From Verrucomicrobium sp. BvORR034 (lineage in GTDB: Bacteria; Verrucomicrobiota; Verrucomicrobiia; Verrucomicrobiales; Verrucomicrobiaceae), in contig NZ_BATQ01000001.1 of assembly GCF_000739635.1 (NCBI RefSeq), forward strand, positions 40,746 through 104,745: a stretch of 64,000 bases of DNA, in the 5' to 3' direction. Positions 1 to 9,184 of the stretch are shown piece by piece (position 1 is the stretch's first letter; the number at the start of each line of letters is the position of its first letter). The notes under the pieces are model-generated. The model made no database searches and had not been told where the DNA came from. It saw only the letters and a program-made list of their open reading frames with translations. A program made the position numbers and the translations under genes.

Positions 1-1
1 G

Positions 2-148
2 GATTTCCAATGGCGTTTCCTCGCGAAAGGACATGACCATGTGAGCGTGCCTCATGGTCGCGTGAAGGCTCCGGTCCCCGCATCCATGAACCCGAGGGGC
101 AGAAAAAAGAAACCGCCGACCCGGAAGAAATCCCAGAGCGGCGGTTGA
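2..148 (+). CDS. C-terminal end of an unidentified protein (partial)
   Basis: Frame 2 is open from the window edge to a TGA at 146-148, giving 48 residues with a strongly basic tail (RGRKKKPPTRKKSQSGG). It looks like the end of a gene that starts before the window. I do not recognise the family; the only clues are the aromatic and His/Val-rich stretch before the Lys/Arg tail. The last 45 bases double as the hairpin terminator of the convergent lipoprotein gene, as is common at tail-to-tail junctions. It could also be a chance open frame, hence the low confidence. Confidence 0.35.
   Translation, partial: DFQWRFLAKGHDHVSVPHGRVKAPVPASMNPRGRKKKPPTRKKSQSGG
102..146 (-). terminator. Rho-independent terminator of the 190-414 lipoprotein gene
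   Basis: An 8-bp perfect inverted repeat (AACCGCCG at 111-118 and CGGCGGTT at 139-146) is followed on the minus strand by a T-rich run (TTTCTTTTTT). It lies 44 bases after the stop codon of the minus-strand lipoprotein gene. Confidence 0.6.
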
Positions 149-189
149 ACAGACAACAGGGCATAAGCAGCCCTGCTGGCGAAGATGGG

Positions 190-414
190 TTACTTCTTCT
201 TCGCCTTCGTCTTGCTGTGGTCGTGGCCAGCGCCATCTGCACAGCAGGCGTCTTTGGCCTTGGCTTCAGCGGCAGGCTTGGTGGCACAGCAGGCGCTGCA
301 GTCACCCTTCTTTTTCAGAGAGGCGCAGGAAGCAAGGCTCAGGGTGGCCACGGCTGCGGCGAGGGAGAGAATTCGGATCATGTTGGTGATGTCGAGTTGT
401 TGGTTGTTTTGCAT
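190..414 (-). CDS. Small Cys/His-rich lipoprotein
   Basis: A 74-residue protein with an N-terminal hydrophobic stretch and a lipobox (LASC), so probably an envelope lipoprotein. The mature part is about 45 residues, with Cys clusters (DCSACC, DACC), a GHDH motif and a Lys-rich tail, suggesting metal binding; this is inference. The start at 414 is preferred because AGGAAG lies 6 nt upstream; an inner ATG at 381 would give a more typical signal peptide but has no ribosome site. The signal and lipobox region resembles the next gene (566-688). No named family is recognised. Confidence 0.7.
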   Translation of the reverse strand: MQNNQQLDITNMIRILSLAAAVATLSLASCASLKKKGDCSACCATKPAAEAKAKDACCADGAGHDHSKTKAKKK

Positions 415-508
415 GTGCCTTCCTAACAGGACTGTTAAGCAGGCGCAAAATGAGACGCTTCGGGAACCGCAGTTATTCCAACTTGTGGACAGAAATTGCC
501 CCGAATAG

Positions 509-540
509 CAAAAAGGCGCGCTGGGTTGCCCCACCGCGCC
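509..540 (-). terminator. Rho-independent terminator of the 566-688 lipoprotein gene
   Basis: On the minus strand, GGCGCGGTGGG and CCCAGCGCGCC pair (one mismatch) around a GCAA loop and are followed by TTTTT. It lies 25 bases beyond the stop codon of the small lipoprotein gene at 566. Confidence 0.7.
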
Positions 541-565
541 TGATCAAAGTGCTAAACAAGCTGGA

Positions 566-688
566 TTACTTGCCGCTGTGCACGCCCATGTCCACAGGAG
601 CGGGAGCAGGAGCGGGCTTCTTGGAAGCGCAGGAAGCCAGGGTAAGAGCGGCGGTAGCCAGCACGAGGGCGACGAGAGTGGATTTCAT
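566..688 (-). CDS. 40-residue lipoprotein (entericidin-like size)
   Basis: An ATG at 688 opens a 40-residue frame: basic start, hydrophobic core, lipobox LASC, then a short Ala/Pro mature region (SKKPAPAPAPVD) ending in HSGK. The predicted mature lipopeptide is only about 20 residues. The signal and lipobox segment resembles that of the gene at 190-414, so the two look like tandem relatives with different mature parts. Its own terminator follows at 509-540. The architecture recalls entericidin-type small lipoproteins, but no sequence match to that family is claimed. Confidence 0.65.
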   Translation of the reverse strand: MKSTLVALVLATAALTLASCASKKPAPAPAPVDMGVHSGK

Positions 689-943
689 GATGATAATGTT
701 GGGGTCGTTGGTGGTACTGTTTTGCGATGCCGGTTTTCACCATGCACCGCGCGGCGATATAACGTGAACTATTGCTTTTGCCAACTAGAAAGCAAGATCG
801 CTGTGGGGACAGAAGGTCGCGTCTTTCCAAGGGCAACATCAACGGTTCGTGATTGCCCGGCGGCACGGTTGTCTTTTTCGGGGCATAGAGGTGTTACTTT
901 TCGGAGGATTTGCATCCGGGCCGCAGTTGTGATAGGTGTTCAG

Positions 944-3166
944 GTGAGCAGCCCGTTTCAACTCAACTCGCACTACTCGCCCGAAGGAGACCAGGGCCAA
1001 GCCATCGCCAAGCTGGTGAAATCCGTCCGCGCTGGCAACCGGCACCAGACCCTCCTGGGGGTGACGGGATCAGGCAAGACCTTCACGATGGCCAACATCA
1101 TCGCGCAGATCGGCAAACCGGCGTTGATCATGTCTCACAACAAGACGCTGGCGGCGCAGCTCTACTCGGAGTTCAAGAACTTCTTCCCCAACAACGCGGT
1201 CGAGTACTTCGTCAGTTACTTCGACTACTACCAGCCCGAGGCCTACATCGCGCGTTCTGACACTTACATTGAGAAGGACTCCAGCATCAATGAGGAGATC
1301 GAGCGGATGCGCCTCTCCACCATGGGTGCCCTGCTCACGCGCAAGGATGTCATTGTCGTGGCCAGCGTCTCCTGCATCTACGGCTTGGGCTCGCCCGAAG
1401 ATTATGAGGGCATGATGCTGCCCGTGAAGGTGGGCGATGTGATCACGCGAGAGAGCTTCCTGACCCGTCTGGTGGACATGCTCTATGAGCGCAACGACAT
1501 CGCCTTCGGCCGCGGCAAGTTCCGGGCTCGCGGTGATGTCATCGAGGTCTTCCCCGCCTACCTGGAGGACGAGGCCATTCGCGTGGAGTTCTTCGGCGAT
1601 GAGATCGATCGCATGAGTGTGTTCAATCCGCTCACCGGCACGGCCACAGGCCAGCTGCCGGGTTATACCTTTTACCCCGCCAAGCAGTTCGTCACCCCGG
1701 CGGACAAACTGCGGCGTGCCATCAAGGCCATCCGGGAGGAGCTGGAGGCACGCATCGCGGAGTTTGAGCAGCAGGGCAAGCTGCTGGAGGCCCAGCGGCT
1801 GCGCATGCGCACCGAGTACGACATTGAGATGATGCAGGAGATGGGCTTCTGCCAGGGCATCGAGAACTACAGCCGCCACCTGGCTTCCCGCGAACCCGGC
1901 AGCACCCCGGGCACGCTGCTGGACTTCTTCCGCGATGACTTCATGCTCTTCCTGGATGAAAGCCACGTCACCGTGCCGCAGATCGGCGGCATGTACGAGG
2001 GCGACCGCTCCCGCAAGACGGTGCTGGTGGAGCACGGCTTCCGCCTGCCAAGTGCCATGGACAACCGGCCGCTGAAGTTCCCGGAGTTCATGAAGAAGAT
2101 GCACCAGATCGTGTACGTGAGCGCCACACCCGCCACGTTCGAGGTGGAGAACAGCATCGTGGGCAACACCGGCTACATCCCGCACAAACGCGAACGCATC
2201 GGCGAGGACGAGGGTGTGCCCGCGATGGTTCCGGGTTCGAGGGCCAAACCCATCGCCCGCATCTCCGGCAGCGCGGAGTCGCTGGAGAAGTTCGACGTCA
2301 ACGCGAAGGGACGCCATCTCATCGTGGAGCAGATCATCCGGCCCACCGGGCTGCTGGACCCCATCGTCACCATGCGCCCGCTCAAGGGCCAGATTGACGA
2401 GACCATCGAGCTCTGCCGCCAGCGCATCGAGAAGAACGAGCGCGTGCTGGTGACCACCCTCACCAAACGCACCGCCGAGGATCTTACCGACTACCTGCGG
2501 AACCTGGACCTGAAGGTTCGATACCTGCACAGTGAGATCGACGCCATCGAGCGCGTGGAGATTCTGCGCGCCCTGCGCGCCGGGGAGTTCGACATCCTCG
2601 TGGGCATCAACCTCCTGCGGGAAGGCCTGGACCTTCCCGAGGTAAGCCTCGTGTGCATCCTGGATGCGGACAAGGAAGGCTTCCTGCGCAGCGAGACCTC
2701 CCTGCTGCAGACGGCCGGACGCGCCGCCCGGCACGTGAACGGAGAGGTGGTGCTCTTTGCCGACCAGATCACCCAGAGCATCCAGGCCCTCATCAACATC
2801 AGCGCCTACCGTCGCGAACGGCAGGAAGATCACAACGAGAAGCACGGCATCACCCCGCAGACCGTGCAGCGCGCCGTGCAGGAGAGTCTGCACACCTACC
2901 AGGCCGGACGGAATGTTGAGGAAAGCATGGTCCGGGATGAAGCCGGCGGCTATGCCGTGACCGAGGTCATCCGCGAACTGGAATCCGAGATGGCCGAGGC
3001 CGCCGTGAAGCTCGAGTACGAACGCGCCGCCCTGCTGCGCGACCAGATCCGTGAGCTCAAGAAACAGGCGGGTATTGAAGACACCGGCATGATGCCCGCC
3101 CAGAAGAAGGTGAAGTATGGGGTGAAAAAAGGGTCAAGGGAGAAGGGAAAAGGGAAGAAGGGTTGA
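944..3166 (+). CDS. uvrB: UvrABC system protein B, excision-repair helicase subunit
   Basis: UvrB is the damage-verifying ATPase of nucleotide excision repair; it is loaded by UvrA and then recruits UvrC. Visible motifs are Walker A GVTGSGKT (about residues 39-46), the beta-hairpin region YFDYYQPEAY, the DEAD-like box DESH, helicase motif VI (TAGRAARH) and a C-terminal UVR motif that binds UvrC. The GTG at 944 is preferred (AGGTG 5 nt upstream, product about 740 residues); an in-frame GTG at 929 is possible. The frame stays open upstream to 578, but that stretch is not UvrB-like and overlaps the opposing lipoprotein gene. The protein is longer than the usual 660-690 residues, mostly through a Lys/Gly-rich tail. 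Confidence 0.97.
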   Translation: MSSPFQLNSHYSPEGDQGQAIAKLVKSVRAGNRHQTLLGVTGSGKTFTMANIIAQIGKPALIMSHNKTLAAQLYSEFKNFFPNNAVEYFVSYFDYYQPEAYIARSDTYIEKDSSINEEIERMRLSTMGALLTRKDVIVVASVSCIYGLGSPEDYEGMMLPVKVGDVITRESFLTRLVDMLYERNDIAFGRGKFRARGDVIEVFPAYLEDEAIRVEFFGDEIDRMSVFNPLTGTATGQLPGYTFYPAKQFVTPADKLRRAIKAIREELEARIAEFEQQGKLLEAQRLRMRTEYDIEMMQEMGFCQGIENYSRHLASREPGSTPGTLLDFFRDDFMLFLDESHVTVPQIGGMYEGDRSRKTVLVEHGFRLPSAMDNRPLKFPEFMKKMHQIVYVSATPATFEVENSIVGNTGYIPHKRERIGEDEGVPAMVPGSRAKPIARISGSAESLEKFDVNAKGRHLIVEQIIRPTGLLDPIVTMRPLKGQIDETIELCRQRIEKNERVLVTTLTKRTAEDLTDYLRNLDLKVRYLHSEIDAIERVEILRALRAGEFDILVGINLLREGLDLPEVSLVCILDADKEGFLRSETSLLQTAGRAARHVNGEVVLFADQITQSIQALINISAYRRERQEDHNEKHGITPQTVQRAVQESLHTYQAGRNVEESMVRDEAGGYAVTEVIRELESEMAEAAVKLEYERAALLRDQIRELKKQAGIEDTGMMPAQKKVKYGVKKGSREKGKGKKG

Positions 3167-3334
3167 GCCGGTGCGTCAGTGGGCAGCAGGCAGTGCGTCA
3201 AGACGTTGGACCGTTGTTGTGGGGAGAACCTGGTTTCAGCCTCCGGGAACTGAATGCCGGGCGGGAGTTTGGGTTCGAGGAAGTTTTTAGCTGGATAGTG
3301 CATCTTGGAGGATGCGGCCTTGACCGCATCAATG

Positions 3335-3396
3335 CGGAACTCCAACCCACTCCGTTCCCGCTGCAGGGTCGGAGCTCCGCGTTTACGCGGGTCAGG
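3335..3396 (+). repeat. Double-hairpin repeat, copy G1
   Basis: A long imperfect stem (GCGGAACTCCAACCC with GGGTCGGAGCTCCGC) is followed by the perfect hairpin CCGCGTTTACGCGG at 3377-3390. Just upstream a further hairpin pairs GATGCGG with CCGCATC. The same units recur at 3597-3655 and, inverted, at 53701-53735. Confidence 0.75.
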
Positions 3397-3457
3397 AAAT
3401 CTTGGTTGATGCGATGGCGGTGGTCGAGCGCTTGGGTGGCGGGATATCACAAGGGGT

Positions 3458-3490
3458 GCCAAAGCGGCGGTTCCCGCGCGCACTCCAAAG
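3458..3490 (-). repeat. GGAGTGCG / CGCCGCTTTGGC repeat, copy E1
   Basis: Read on the minus strand this gives GGAGTGCG, a GC-rich hairpin core, then CCGCCGCTTTGGC. The same arrangement forms the two ends of the MITE-like element at 32900-33090, and a degenerate version sits near 10771-10792. Confidence 0.6.
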
Positions 3491-3596
3491 ACGCGGCGCG
3501 TCCAGGTGTTGGAGGCGTATGGGTTCTAGGTGATTCTTTTGGGCCTGCAATGTCGAGGGGTGCACGTGACGAGAGCCTTGGAGAGGATGCGGGACG

Positions 3597-3655
3597 GTAC
3601 TCCAACTCTCTCCGTTCCCGCTGGCAGGGTTGGAGTTCCGCGTTTACGCGGGTCA
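3597..3655 (+). repeat. Double-hairpin repeat, copy G2
   Basis: CTCCAAC and GTTGGAG pair across a GC-rich interior and are followed directly by CCGCGTTTACGCGG (3638-3651) and GGTCAG. Order and spacing match copy G1. Confidence 0.75.
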
Positions 3656-3807
3656 GTTCGCGAGCCCCCCTGAGGTTACAAGAATTGACCCTTCACAACG
3701 TCATCACACCTGAGATGTCATTCTGCCGTATGACATGATCGAAGCGGGTTGGAGTACCGACTTTAGTCAGCAGAAGCTTCGCAGTCGGTTCAATGAATCA
3801 AATAACC

Positions 3808-4794
3808 CTATCTCGCCCCAAAAGCGTGCCTGGCCCATGCACTCTTCCTCGCATCCTTCTGGTTGGTGACGTGAACCAGCAGTTTCTGTTTCAGTTTGGC
3901 GGGCAGCACGGCCAGTCTTGAGGTCGGCCAGCCAACCAGAAATCTGGCCGCGCCTTCGAGCTGGGCCGTTGTAAAATCGTCCCGCTGTCCAACGGTCACG
4001 AAATCCGCATCGCCGTACTCCTCCAGCATCAACTCGGGGGCTGACGCATAGTGTAAGTCCGATGCCCAGTCATCGTCCTGAGCATACCAGGTAAAGAGAG
4101 CCAGGATGCGGTTCTCTGCCTTGGGGAACTGCTTTGCCAGAAGCACCTGCAGCTTCTTCAGATCTCTCTTCTCGCCCTCCGCTTGCCAGGCCGCCCAAAC
4201 TGGCCGGATTGACTCTGGCATACCTGCCAGCCACCGGGCTTTTCCTTCTGCAAAAAAATTCCTCTCCTTCTCCTCCATCTCATAGCTGCTATCCGAAAGA
4301 GGCACGCGGCCCGCTTTGAGCAGCGAGTTGAAGTACTCCGGTGAAGCCGTCAGCCCAACGGAGGAGAGCCGCTCCTGGTCACGATAAACGTCGACCCTTA
4401 CACACTCGAAGCAGATCACGAGATCATAGTGATGCTCCCTTGTCGTGACTCGAAGGGCGTGTCTTGGGGCGAAGCAGAACGCCAGTCGATCGTGGCCTTC
4501 GGCAACCCCCTTTTTGATCAAACGGAATGCCGTCGCGGTTTGCTCCCAGGTCAGAGTGGTTTCACCCAGGACCCGTTCGTTGTGCAGACGCTCATGCTGC
4601 GGCAGCATCTCTCCCGTAGGTTCTAGGGAATACAGTTTCGTCGTCTTCGCCGCCTCGAAAGCCGCCACCACCTCGGCGGGAAGCGAGTCCGGGATCTTGA
4701 TGTCTTCCGCATTTGCCGGGCGTGAAAACACGAGCCCCAGACAGATCCATCCACTGAGCTGAAGGCAATGCCTCACGATAGCTGACACATTCAT
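3808..4794 (-). CDS. Secreted protein of unknown function
   Basis: A 328-residue protein with a Sec-type signal peptide (hydrophobic segment from about residue 13, likely cleavage after ANA near residue 29). The mature part is soluble, charged and Trp/Phe-rich. One segment (LVICFECVRVDVYRD) resembles a beta strand pair with two Cys residues. No known domain is recognised. It stands alone, convergent to the repeat-rich interval after uvrB; downstream on the other side is the transketolase terminator. Coding quality is good over the full length. Confidence 0.75.
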   Translation of the reverse strand: MNVSAIVRHCLQLSGWICLGLVFSRPANAEDIKIPDSLPAEVVAAFEAAKTTKLYSLEPTGEMLPQHERLHNERVLGETTLTWEQTATAFRLIKKGVAEGHDRLAFCFAPRHALRVTTREHHYDLVICFECVRVDVYRDQERLSSVGLTASPEYFNSLLKAGRVPLSDSSYEMEEKERNFFAEGKARWLAGMPESIRPVWAAWQAEGEKRDLKKLQVLLAKQFPKAENRILALFTWYAQDDDWASDLHYASAPELMLEEYGDADFVTVGQRDDFTTAQLEGAARFLVGWPTSRLAVLPAKLKQKLLVHVTNQKDARKSAWARHAFGAR

Positions 4795-4886
4795 AGGGCG
4801 GAGGGGTTGGGGGATGGAGACGCGCTTGCGCTCATCACATCAGTTTTTCTCCATGAAATCAAGCCTCGGATCCAACCTTCCCCCCA

Positions 4887-4922
4887 ACAAAAAACCGGAC
4901 AACCCTCTCGGGTTGCCCGGTT
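4887..4922 (-). terminator. Rho-independent terminator of tkt
   Basis: On the minus strand AACCGGGCAACCC pairs with GGGTTGTCCGGTT around a GAGA loop (one mismatch), followed by a T-run (TTTTTTGTT). It lies about 40 bases after the transketolase stop codon. Confidence 0.85.
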
Positions 4923-4962
4923 CTCAAATGATCTGTCTGTTGCCTGCTCAGGCTGACTCAGC

Positions 4963-6942
4963 TTACTGCGCAGCGGCCACGACGCTGTCGGCGGTGATGC
5001 CGAGCTCCTTCATGACGACATTGCCGGGGGCGCTGAGGCCGAAACGGTCGATGGCGATGATCTTGCCTTCGGTGCCGACGTACTTCCACCAGAGGGCGGA
5101 AACACCGGCCTCGATGGCGACGCGCTTGGTGACTGCGGGAGGCAGCACTTCATCGCGATAAGCCTGGGGCTGGCGGTCAAAACGCTCAAAGCAGGGAAGG
5201 CTGACGACGCGGACGCCTTCGCCAAGCTGCTTGGCGGCATCCACTGCATGCTGCACTTCGGAGCCGGTGGCGAGGAGGATGGTCTTCAGCGCGCCGGTTT
5301 CCTTCACGAGCACATAGCCACCCTTGAGGGTGCCTTCGCGGCGCACTTCGGCAGGGGTGCCGCCCTGGTTGGGCAGGTCCTGACGGGAGAGGGCCAGAAG
5401 CGTCGGGCCGTCATTGCGGCTGTAGGCAGCGGCGAAGGCGGCGGCGCACTCCTCGCTGTCGCCCGGGCGGATAACATCGAGGTTCGGGATCACGCGCAGA
5501 CCGCTGACCGTTTCCACCGGCTGGTGGGTCGGGCCGTCTTCACCCACACCCACGGAGTCGTGCGTGAAGATGTAGGCCACCGGAAGCTTGGACAGGGAGG
5601 CCAGACGGATGCTGGGGCGGCAGTAGTCGGCGAACACCAGGAAGGTGGCACCGCTGATGCGGAAGAGGCCGTCATAGGCTACGCCGTTGCAGATGGCGCC
5701 CATGGCGTGCTCGCGAATGCCGAACCAGATGTTGCGGCCCTTCGGATTGGCGGCGGAGTAGTCGCCACCGTCCTTGATGTAGTTCTTGGTGGAACCGAAG
5801 AGGTCGGCGCTGCCGGTGATGACGTTCGGGATGGCCTTGGCGATGTGGTTCAAGATCTCACCACCGCTGTTGCGGGTGGCGGCCTTGCTCTCAGCCGGAT
5901 ACTCGGGGATGAGCTTCAGCAGCTCTTCGGCGGAGTGGTCGTAGTTCACGCTGTTGTCCAGCTCGGCCTTGAGCGCCGGGTTGGCGGCGGCCCAGGCGTC
6001 GAAGGTCGTGGTCCACTCGGCATGCGCGGCACCGCGCTGTGCCTTGAGGTCGGCAAAGTAGGCCTTCACCTCGTCGCTCACAAAGAAGTGCTGGTCAGCA
6101 GGAAGGCCGAGAGCCAGACGGGCGGCGTCGATGAACTTGGCACCGCCTTCACCGTGGGCCTTGGCCGTGCCGGCCACTTCCGGGATGCCCTTGCCGATGA
6201 GGGTCTTGGCGATGATGATCTTGGGCTTGCCATTGTTGGTGGCCTTGGCGGTCTCCACCGCGCTCTTGATGGCGTCAAGGTCGTGACCGTCGATGGTCAC
6301 GGCGTCCCAGCCGAGGGCTTCGAAGAGCTTCTGGAAGTCTTCGCTCTGGGTCACCTTCGCCATGGCGTCCAGCGTGACGTCGTTGGAGTCGAAAATGAGG
6401 ATCAGGTTGTCCAGGCCGTTGTGGGCGGCAAAAGCTACCGCTTCACGGGCCACGCCTTCCTGAAGGCAGCCGTCGCCGGCGAGGGCGAAGATGTGGTTGT
6501 CAAAAATGGTGTGCTCCGCGGTGTTGTATTTCGCAGCAGCCATCTTGCCGCTCAGCGCGAAACCGACGGCGTTGCCCACGCCCTGGCCGAGGGGGCCGGT
6601 GGTGCACTCCACGCCTACGGTCTCAAAGGACTCCGGGTGGCCGGGGGTGTGGCTGCGCAGCGCGCGGAACTTGCTCAACTCCTCAACGGGAAGGTCATAG
6701 CCGGAAAGGGCCAGCCAGGAGTAGATGAACATGGAACCGTGACCGGCGGAAAGGATGAAGCGGTCGCGGTTGAGCCACTTGGGGCTGGCAGGATCGCACT
6801 GCAGGGTCTCGCCGAAAAGCACGGCTCCTACTTCCGCGGCGCCAAGAGGCAGACCCAGGTGACCGGAGTTGCACTTGTGGACGGCGTCCATGGCAAGGCC
6901 ACGGGCTTCATTGGCGGCTTTCGAGAGGATGGCTTTATTCAT
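4963..6942 (-). CDS. tkt: Transketolase
   Basis: A thiamine-diphosphate enzyme of the pentose phosphate pathway that moves two-carbon units between sugar phosphates. The 659-residue product matches the family length. Visible are the N-terminal SGHLGLPLG motif, the ThDP/metal motif GDGCLQEG ending in a conserved Asn (IFDSND), the active-site acid motif [11 protein letters not shown], and the [12 protein letters not shown] and [15 protein letters not shown] segments. The start at 6942 begins [15 protein letters not shown], as in relatives; upstream frame is not conserved-looking. It lies 118 bases downstream of the phosphatase-hydrolase gene on the same strand, so read-through is plausible, and has its own strong terminator. 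Confidence 0.96.
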   Translation of the reverse strand: MNKAILSKAANEARGLAMDAVHKCNSGHLGLPLGAAEVGAVLFGETLQCDPASPKWLNRDRFILSAGHGSMFIYSWLALSGYDLPVEELSKFRALRSHTPGHPESFETVGVECTTGPLGQGVGNAVGFALSGKMAAAKYNTAEHTIFDNHIFALAGDGCLQEGVAREAVAFAAHNGLDNLILIFDSNDVTLDAMAKVTQSEDFQKLFEALGWDAVTIDGHDLDAIKSAVETAKATNNGKPKIIIAKTLIGKGIPEVAGTAKAHGEGGAKFIDAARLALGLPADQHFFVSDEVKAYFADLKAQRGAAHAEWTTTFDAWAAANPALKAELDNSVNYDHSAEELLKLIPEYPAESKAATRNSGGEILNHIAKAIPNVITGSADLFGSTKNYIKDGGDYSAANPKGRNIWFGIREHAMGAICNGVAYDGLFRISGATFLVFADYCRPSIRLASLSKLPVAYIFTHDSVGVGEDGPTHQPVETVSGLRVIPNLDVIRPGDSEECAAAFAAAYSRNDGPTLLALSRQDLPNQGGTPAEVRREGTLKGGYVLVKETGALKTILLATGSEVQHAVDAAKQLGEGVRVVSLPCFERFDRQPQAYRDEVLPPAVTKRVAIEAGVSALWWKYVGTEGKIIAIDRFGLSAPGNVVMKELGITADSVVAAAQ

Positions 6943-7060
6943 CGTGTTTTCTGCGGAGCAATAGATTCTGCAAAGGCGCGCTACATACCTTTCACGGGGC
7001 GGGATGCAAGGGCGAATGCTGGGCGGGGGCGACCGCTCCAGCGGACTTGTGAACAATCGG

Positions 7061-9169
7061 TCAAAAATGTGACTGAATTTCCAGTTCCTCGCAGGCGAGC
7101 AGGAATTCGCTGGCCGACCAGGCTTGCTTGATCTTGCCCATGGGGTTGCCAGTCCGGGCGTGCGCCCACTCGTTGAATTCCCAGTCGCCCAGAACGCCCC
7201 GCTGGTTCAGCCGGGCGAGTTTGAGCAACTCCTGCCGGGCCAGGACACGGAGGCCCAGACGGTTCACAAAGCGCACCCACGCTGCTCCGATGTACGGCCA
7301 GATGCCGCCGTTGTGGTAGTGGCCGGGGAGGTTGAGCAAGTTCACCGTGTAGTACGGACGCCAGTCGGGATCGCCCGGCTGCACCACCGGGTAGAGGTTG
7401 GCCACGGGGAAGGGGTCGTTTACCCCCACACCCCACATGAAACGGAAGGCGTGGCGGGCCCGATCCACATCCATGACGTTGAAGAGGAACGCGAGAATAT
7501 TGCCGTACACGTCGCAGCGCCAGTTGAAGGCAAACGGGGTGACCTGGGCCAGCAGGTAGCTGGTATCACCCAGGCTGAACTGCATGTCCGCAAAGCTGCG
7601 CGGCGAGGCCTCCGGCACCGGGGCGGTGCTGGGCCAGAACCGCTGCATGATCACTGCCTTAATCGTCTGGGAGCGGCGCACATAGTCACCCGCACGACCA
7701 GAGACGCCCAGCATCTCCAGCAGACGACCAAAGGCAATGTTCGCCCGGTACCAGAGGACCTCGTCCAGCAGCACGTTGTAAGAGCGCCCGAAAAGGTCCG
7801 TCCAGTCGCCCGCCTCAGGGATCTCCAGGAGGCCGTCATTGTTGGAGTCATGCGCGCCAAGCCAGTCCATGGCCTTCTGCAGCGTGCCCACCCATTTCCT
7901 GGCAAAGGGAAGGTCCTTGGTGCTGCGCACGTGTTCATACGCGGCGATAACGACCCACAGACCGCTGTCGATGGCACAGATGCCGCCCACACCTGAATAG
8001 TCGGGCAGGCCGGTGTCGATGTTGACGTTGGCCGGGATCTGACCATTGGGCGAAACATTCGAGAGCAACGTTTCCAGGGTTCGCACCCGGCACTGGGCCA
8101 CCTCGGCATCCTCCAGGCTCATGCAGCCGATCACGGTGATGGCACCGTCGCGCCCCCAGACGCTGCGGTAATTCGCATCCGTGCCGCGCACCTCGTTCTC
8201 CGCCAGGGAGCAGGCGGAGAAGCCCATGGGCGTGATGTTTTTCTTGAGCGTTTCCACCGCCTTTTGATAGGCCGTCTTGAGGAACTCCAGCTCCTCAGGT
8301 TTCAGCTCGTCCGTGGGAGCCTGCTGGAGCAGCTGCTGGATCTCCGGGGTGAACCGGTTGTGGCCAGGATCCTCGGGGACTGCTGCGGGCACCTCCTGGA
8401 TGAGACCGTAGTGCTTCATGCCCTCCAGCACGCCGTCCGCGCAGATGGCGTGGGCCATGTAGGGGCGGGTGGCCAGCACCGCCTCCAGCAGCTCTGGCTG
8501 GGCATTCTCCACCACAATGCCGCGCACGTCCGGCAGGTGGAACATGGCGGCGTCGTTTCCTGTATCCCCGGCCACCAAGGTCTCCGCCGGGGAGATGTCC
8601 AGGTGGTTGAGCAGCCAGTCCAGCGAGTTGCCCTTGTCCGCCAGCATGGGCAGCACGTCCAGATCCCGGTCACTGGAGTACACCACGGTGGCCTGCAGAC
8701 CGGCGGTTTCCAGTGCGGCGCGAAGGCCGTCGATGACCTCCATGGAGGCATGATGGAGATACCAGCTCGACTTGAACGGCGATTGAAAATGCGCAGGCTG
8801 CGGCACCGCATGCGTGGTCTGTGTGACCACCTCCACCGCCTTCGTGCGATTCCAGCCGCCACTCATGATTTCCGAGAACTCCTGCACCACCTCCTGCGTC
8901 TCGCGGCGGTAGATGAGGGTGCCGACGCCGCAGATGAGATAGTCAGGCGGCGGCAAATCCGTGCGGCGGAGCTGGCGCAGGCTGTCCGCCAGCATGCGGC
9001 CGGTGTTGTACACCAGCACGGGGCGGGTGTCTTCCGGCAGCGCCAGCCAGGCCCGCTGGAAGTTCAGGGTGGCGTCGGGCTTGCCCAGCAGGGTGCCGTC
9101 GAGATCGAAACAGGCGAGCCGGATGGGCAGGACGGGACTGGCAGGGGAGGTTTCAGTGGCGTCAGGCAT
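7061..9169 (-). CDS. Sucrose-phosphate-phosphatase-like HAD domain fused to a GH100-like glycosidase
   Basis: A 702-residue fusion. Residues about 1-270 are a Cof/SPP-type HAD phosphatase: FDLDGT (Asp22, Asp24) and the [10 protein letters not shown] metal motif. Residues about 300-702 are an (alpha/alpha)6 glycosidase: WGRDGA, IDSGLW (matching the catalytic-Asp motif of neutral invertases, family GH100), [12 protein letters not shown] and YHNGGIWP. The gene starts 15 bases after the synthase gene, so both are co-transcribed. The HAD part probably dephosphorylates the synthase product (sucrose-6-phosphate or mannosylfructose-6-phosphate). The hydrolase part would split the free disaccharide or a related glycoside. 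The exact substrates are inference. Confidence 0.85.
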   Translation of the reverse strand: MPDATETSPASPVLPIRLACFDLDGTLLGKPDATLNFQRAWLALPEDTRPVLVYNTGRMLADSLRQLRRTDLPPPDYLICGVGTLIYRRETQEVVQEFSEIMSGGWNRTKAVEVVTQTTHAVPQPAHFQSPFKSSWYLHHASMEVIDGLRAALETAGLQATVVYSSDRDLDVLPMLADKGNSLDWLLNHLDISPAETLVAGDTGNDAAMFHLPDVRGIVVENAQPELLEAVLATRPYMAHAICADGVLEGMKHYGLIQEVPAAVPEDPGHNRFTPEIQQLLQQAPTDELKPEELEFLKTAYQKAVETLKKNITPMGFSACSLAENEVRGTDANYRSVWGRDGAITVIGCMSLEDAEVAQCRVRTLETLLSNVSPNGQIPANVNIDTGLPDYSGVGGICAIDSGLWVVIAAYEHVRSTKDLPFARKWVGTLQKAMDWLGAHDSNNDGLLEIPEAGDWTDLFGRSYNVLLDEVLWYRANIAFGRLLEMLGVSGRAGDYVRRSQTIKAVIMQRFWPSTAPVPEASPRSFADMQFSLGDTSYLLAQVTPFAFNWRCDVYGNILAFLFNVMDVDRARHAFRFMWGVGVNDPFPVANLYPVVQPGDPDWRPYYTVNLLNLPGHYHNGGIWPYIGAAWVRFVNRLGLRVLARQELLKLARLNQRGVLGDWEFNEWAHARTGNPMGKIKQAWSASEFLLACEELEIQSHF

Positions 9170-9184
9170 GCAGAAGGTTCAAGG

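Larger units (their letters stand above)
3167..3807. other. Gene-free interval with hairpin repeats
   Basis: No convincing coding frame. The interval carries two copies of the CCGCG-TTTA-CGCGG hairpin repeat (3335-3396 and 3597-3655), a degenerate relative near 3749-3775, and one copy of the GGAGTGCG repeat (3458-3490). Open frames crossing it translate the repeats and are not credible genes. Confidence 0.7.

Noticed and set aside
578..943. Upstream extension of uvrB to a start at 578
   Set aside because: Not UvrB-like, and overlaps the opposing lipoprotein gene at 566-688; the GTG at 944 has a better ribosome site.
1070..2893. 607-codon open frame antisense to uvrB
   Set aside because: Mirror-frame artefact of GC-rich codon bias; low-complexity Ala/His/Leu/Gln composition and no motif.
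2950..3483. Minus-strand frame running from the uvrB 3' end into repeat DNA
   Set aside because: Translates repeat sequences and the uvrB antisense strand; no family or start context.
5248..7131. 627-codon open frame antisense to tkt
   Set aside because: Covered by the strong transketolase gene on the other strand; composition typical of antisense shadows.
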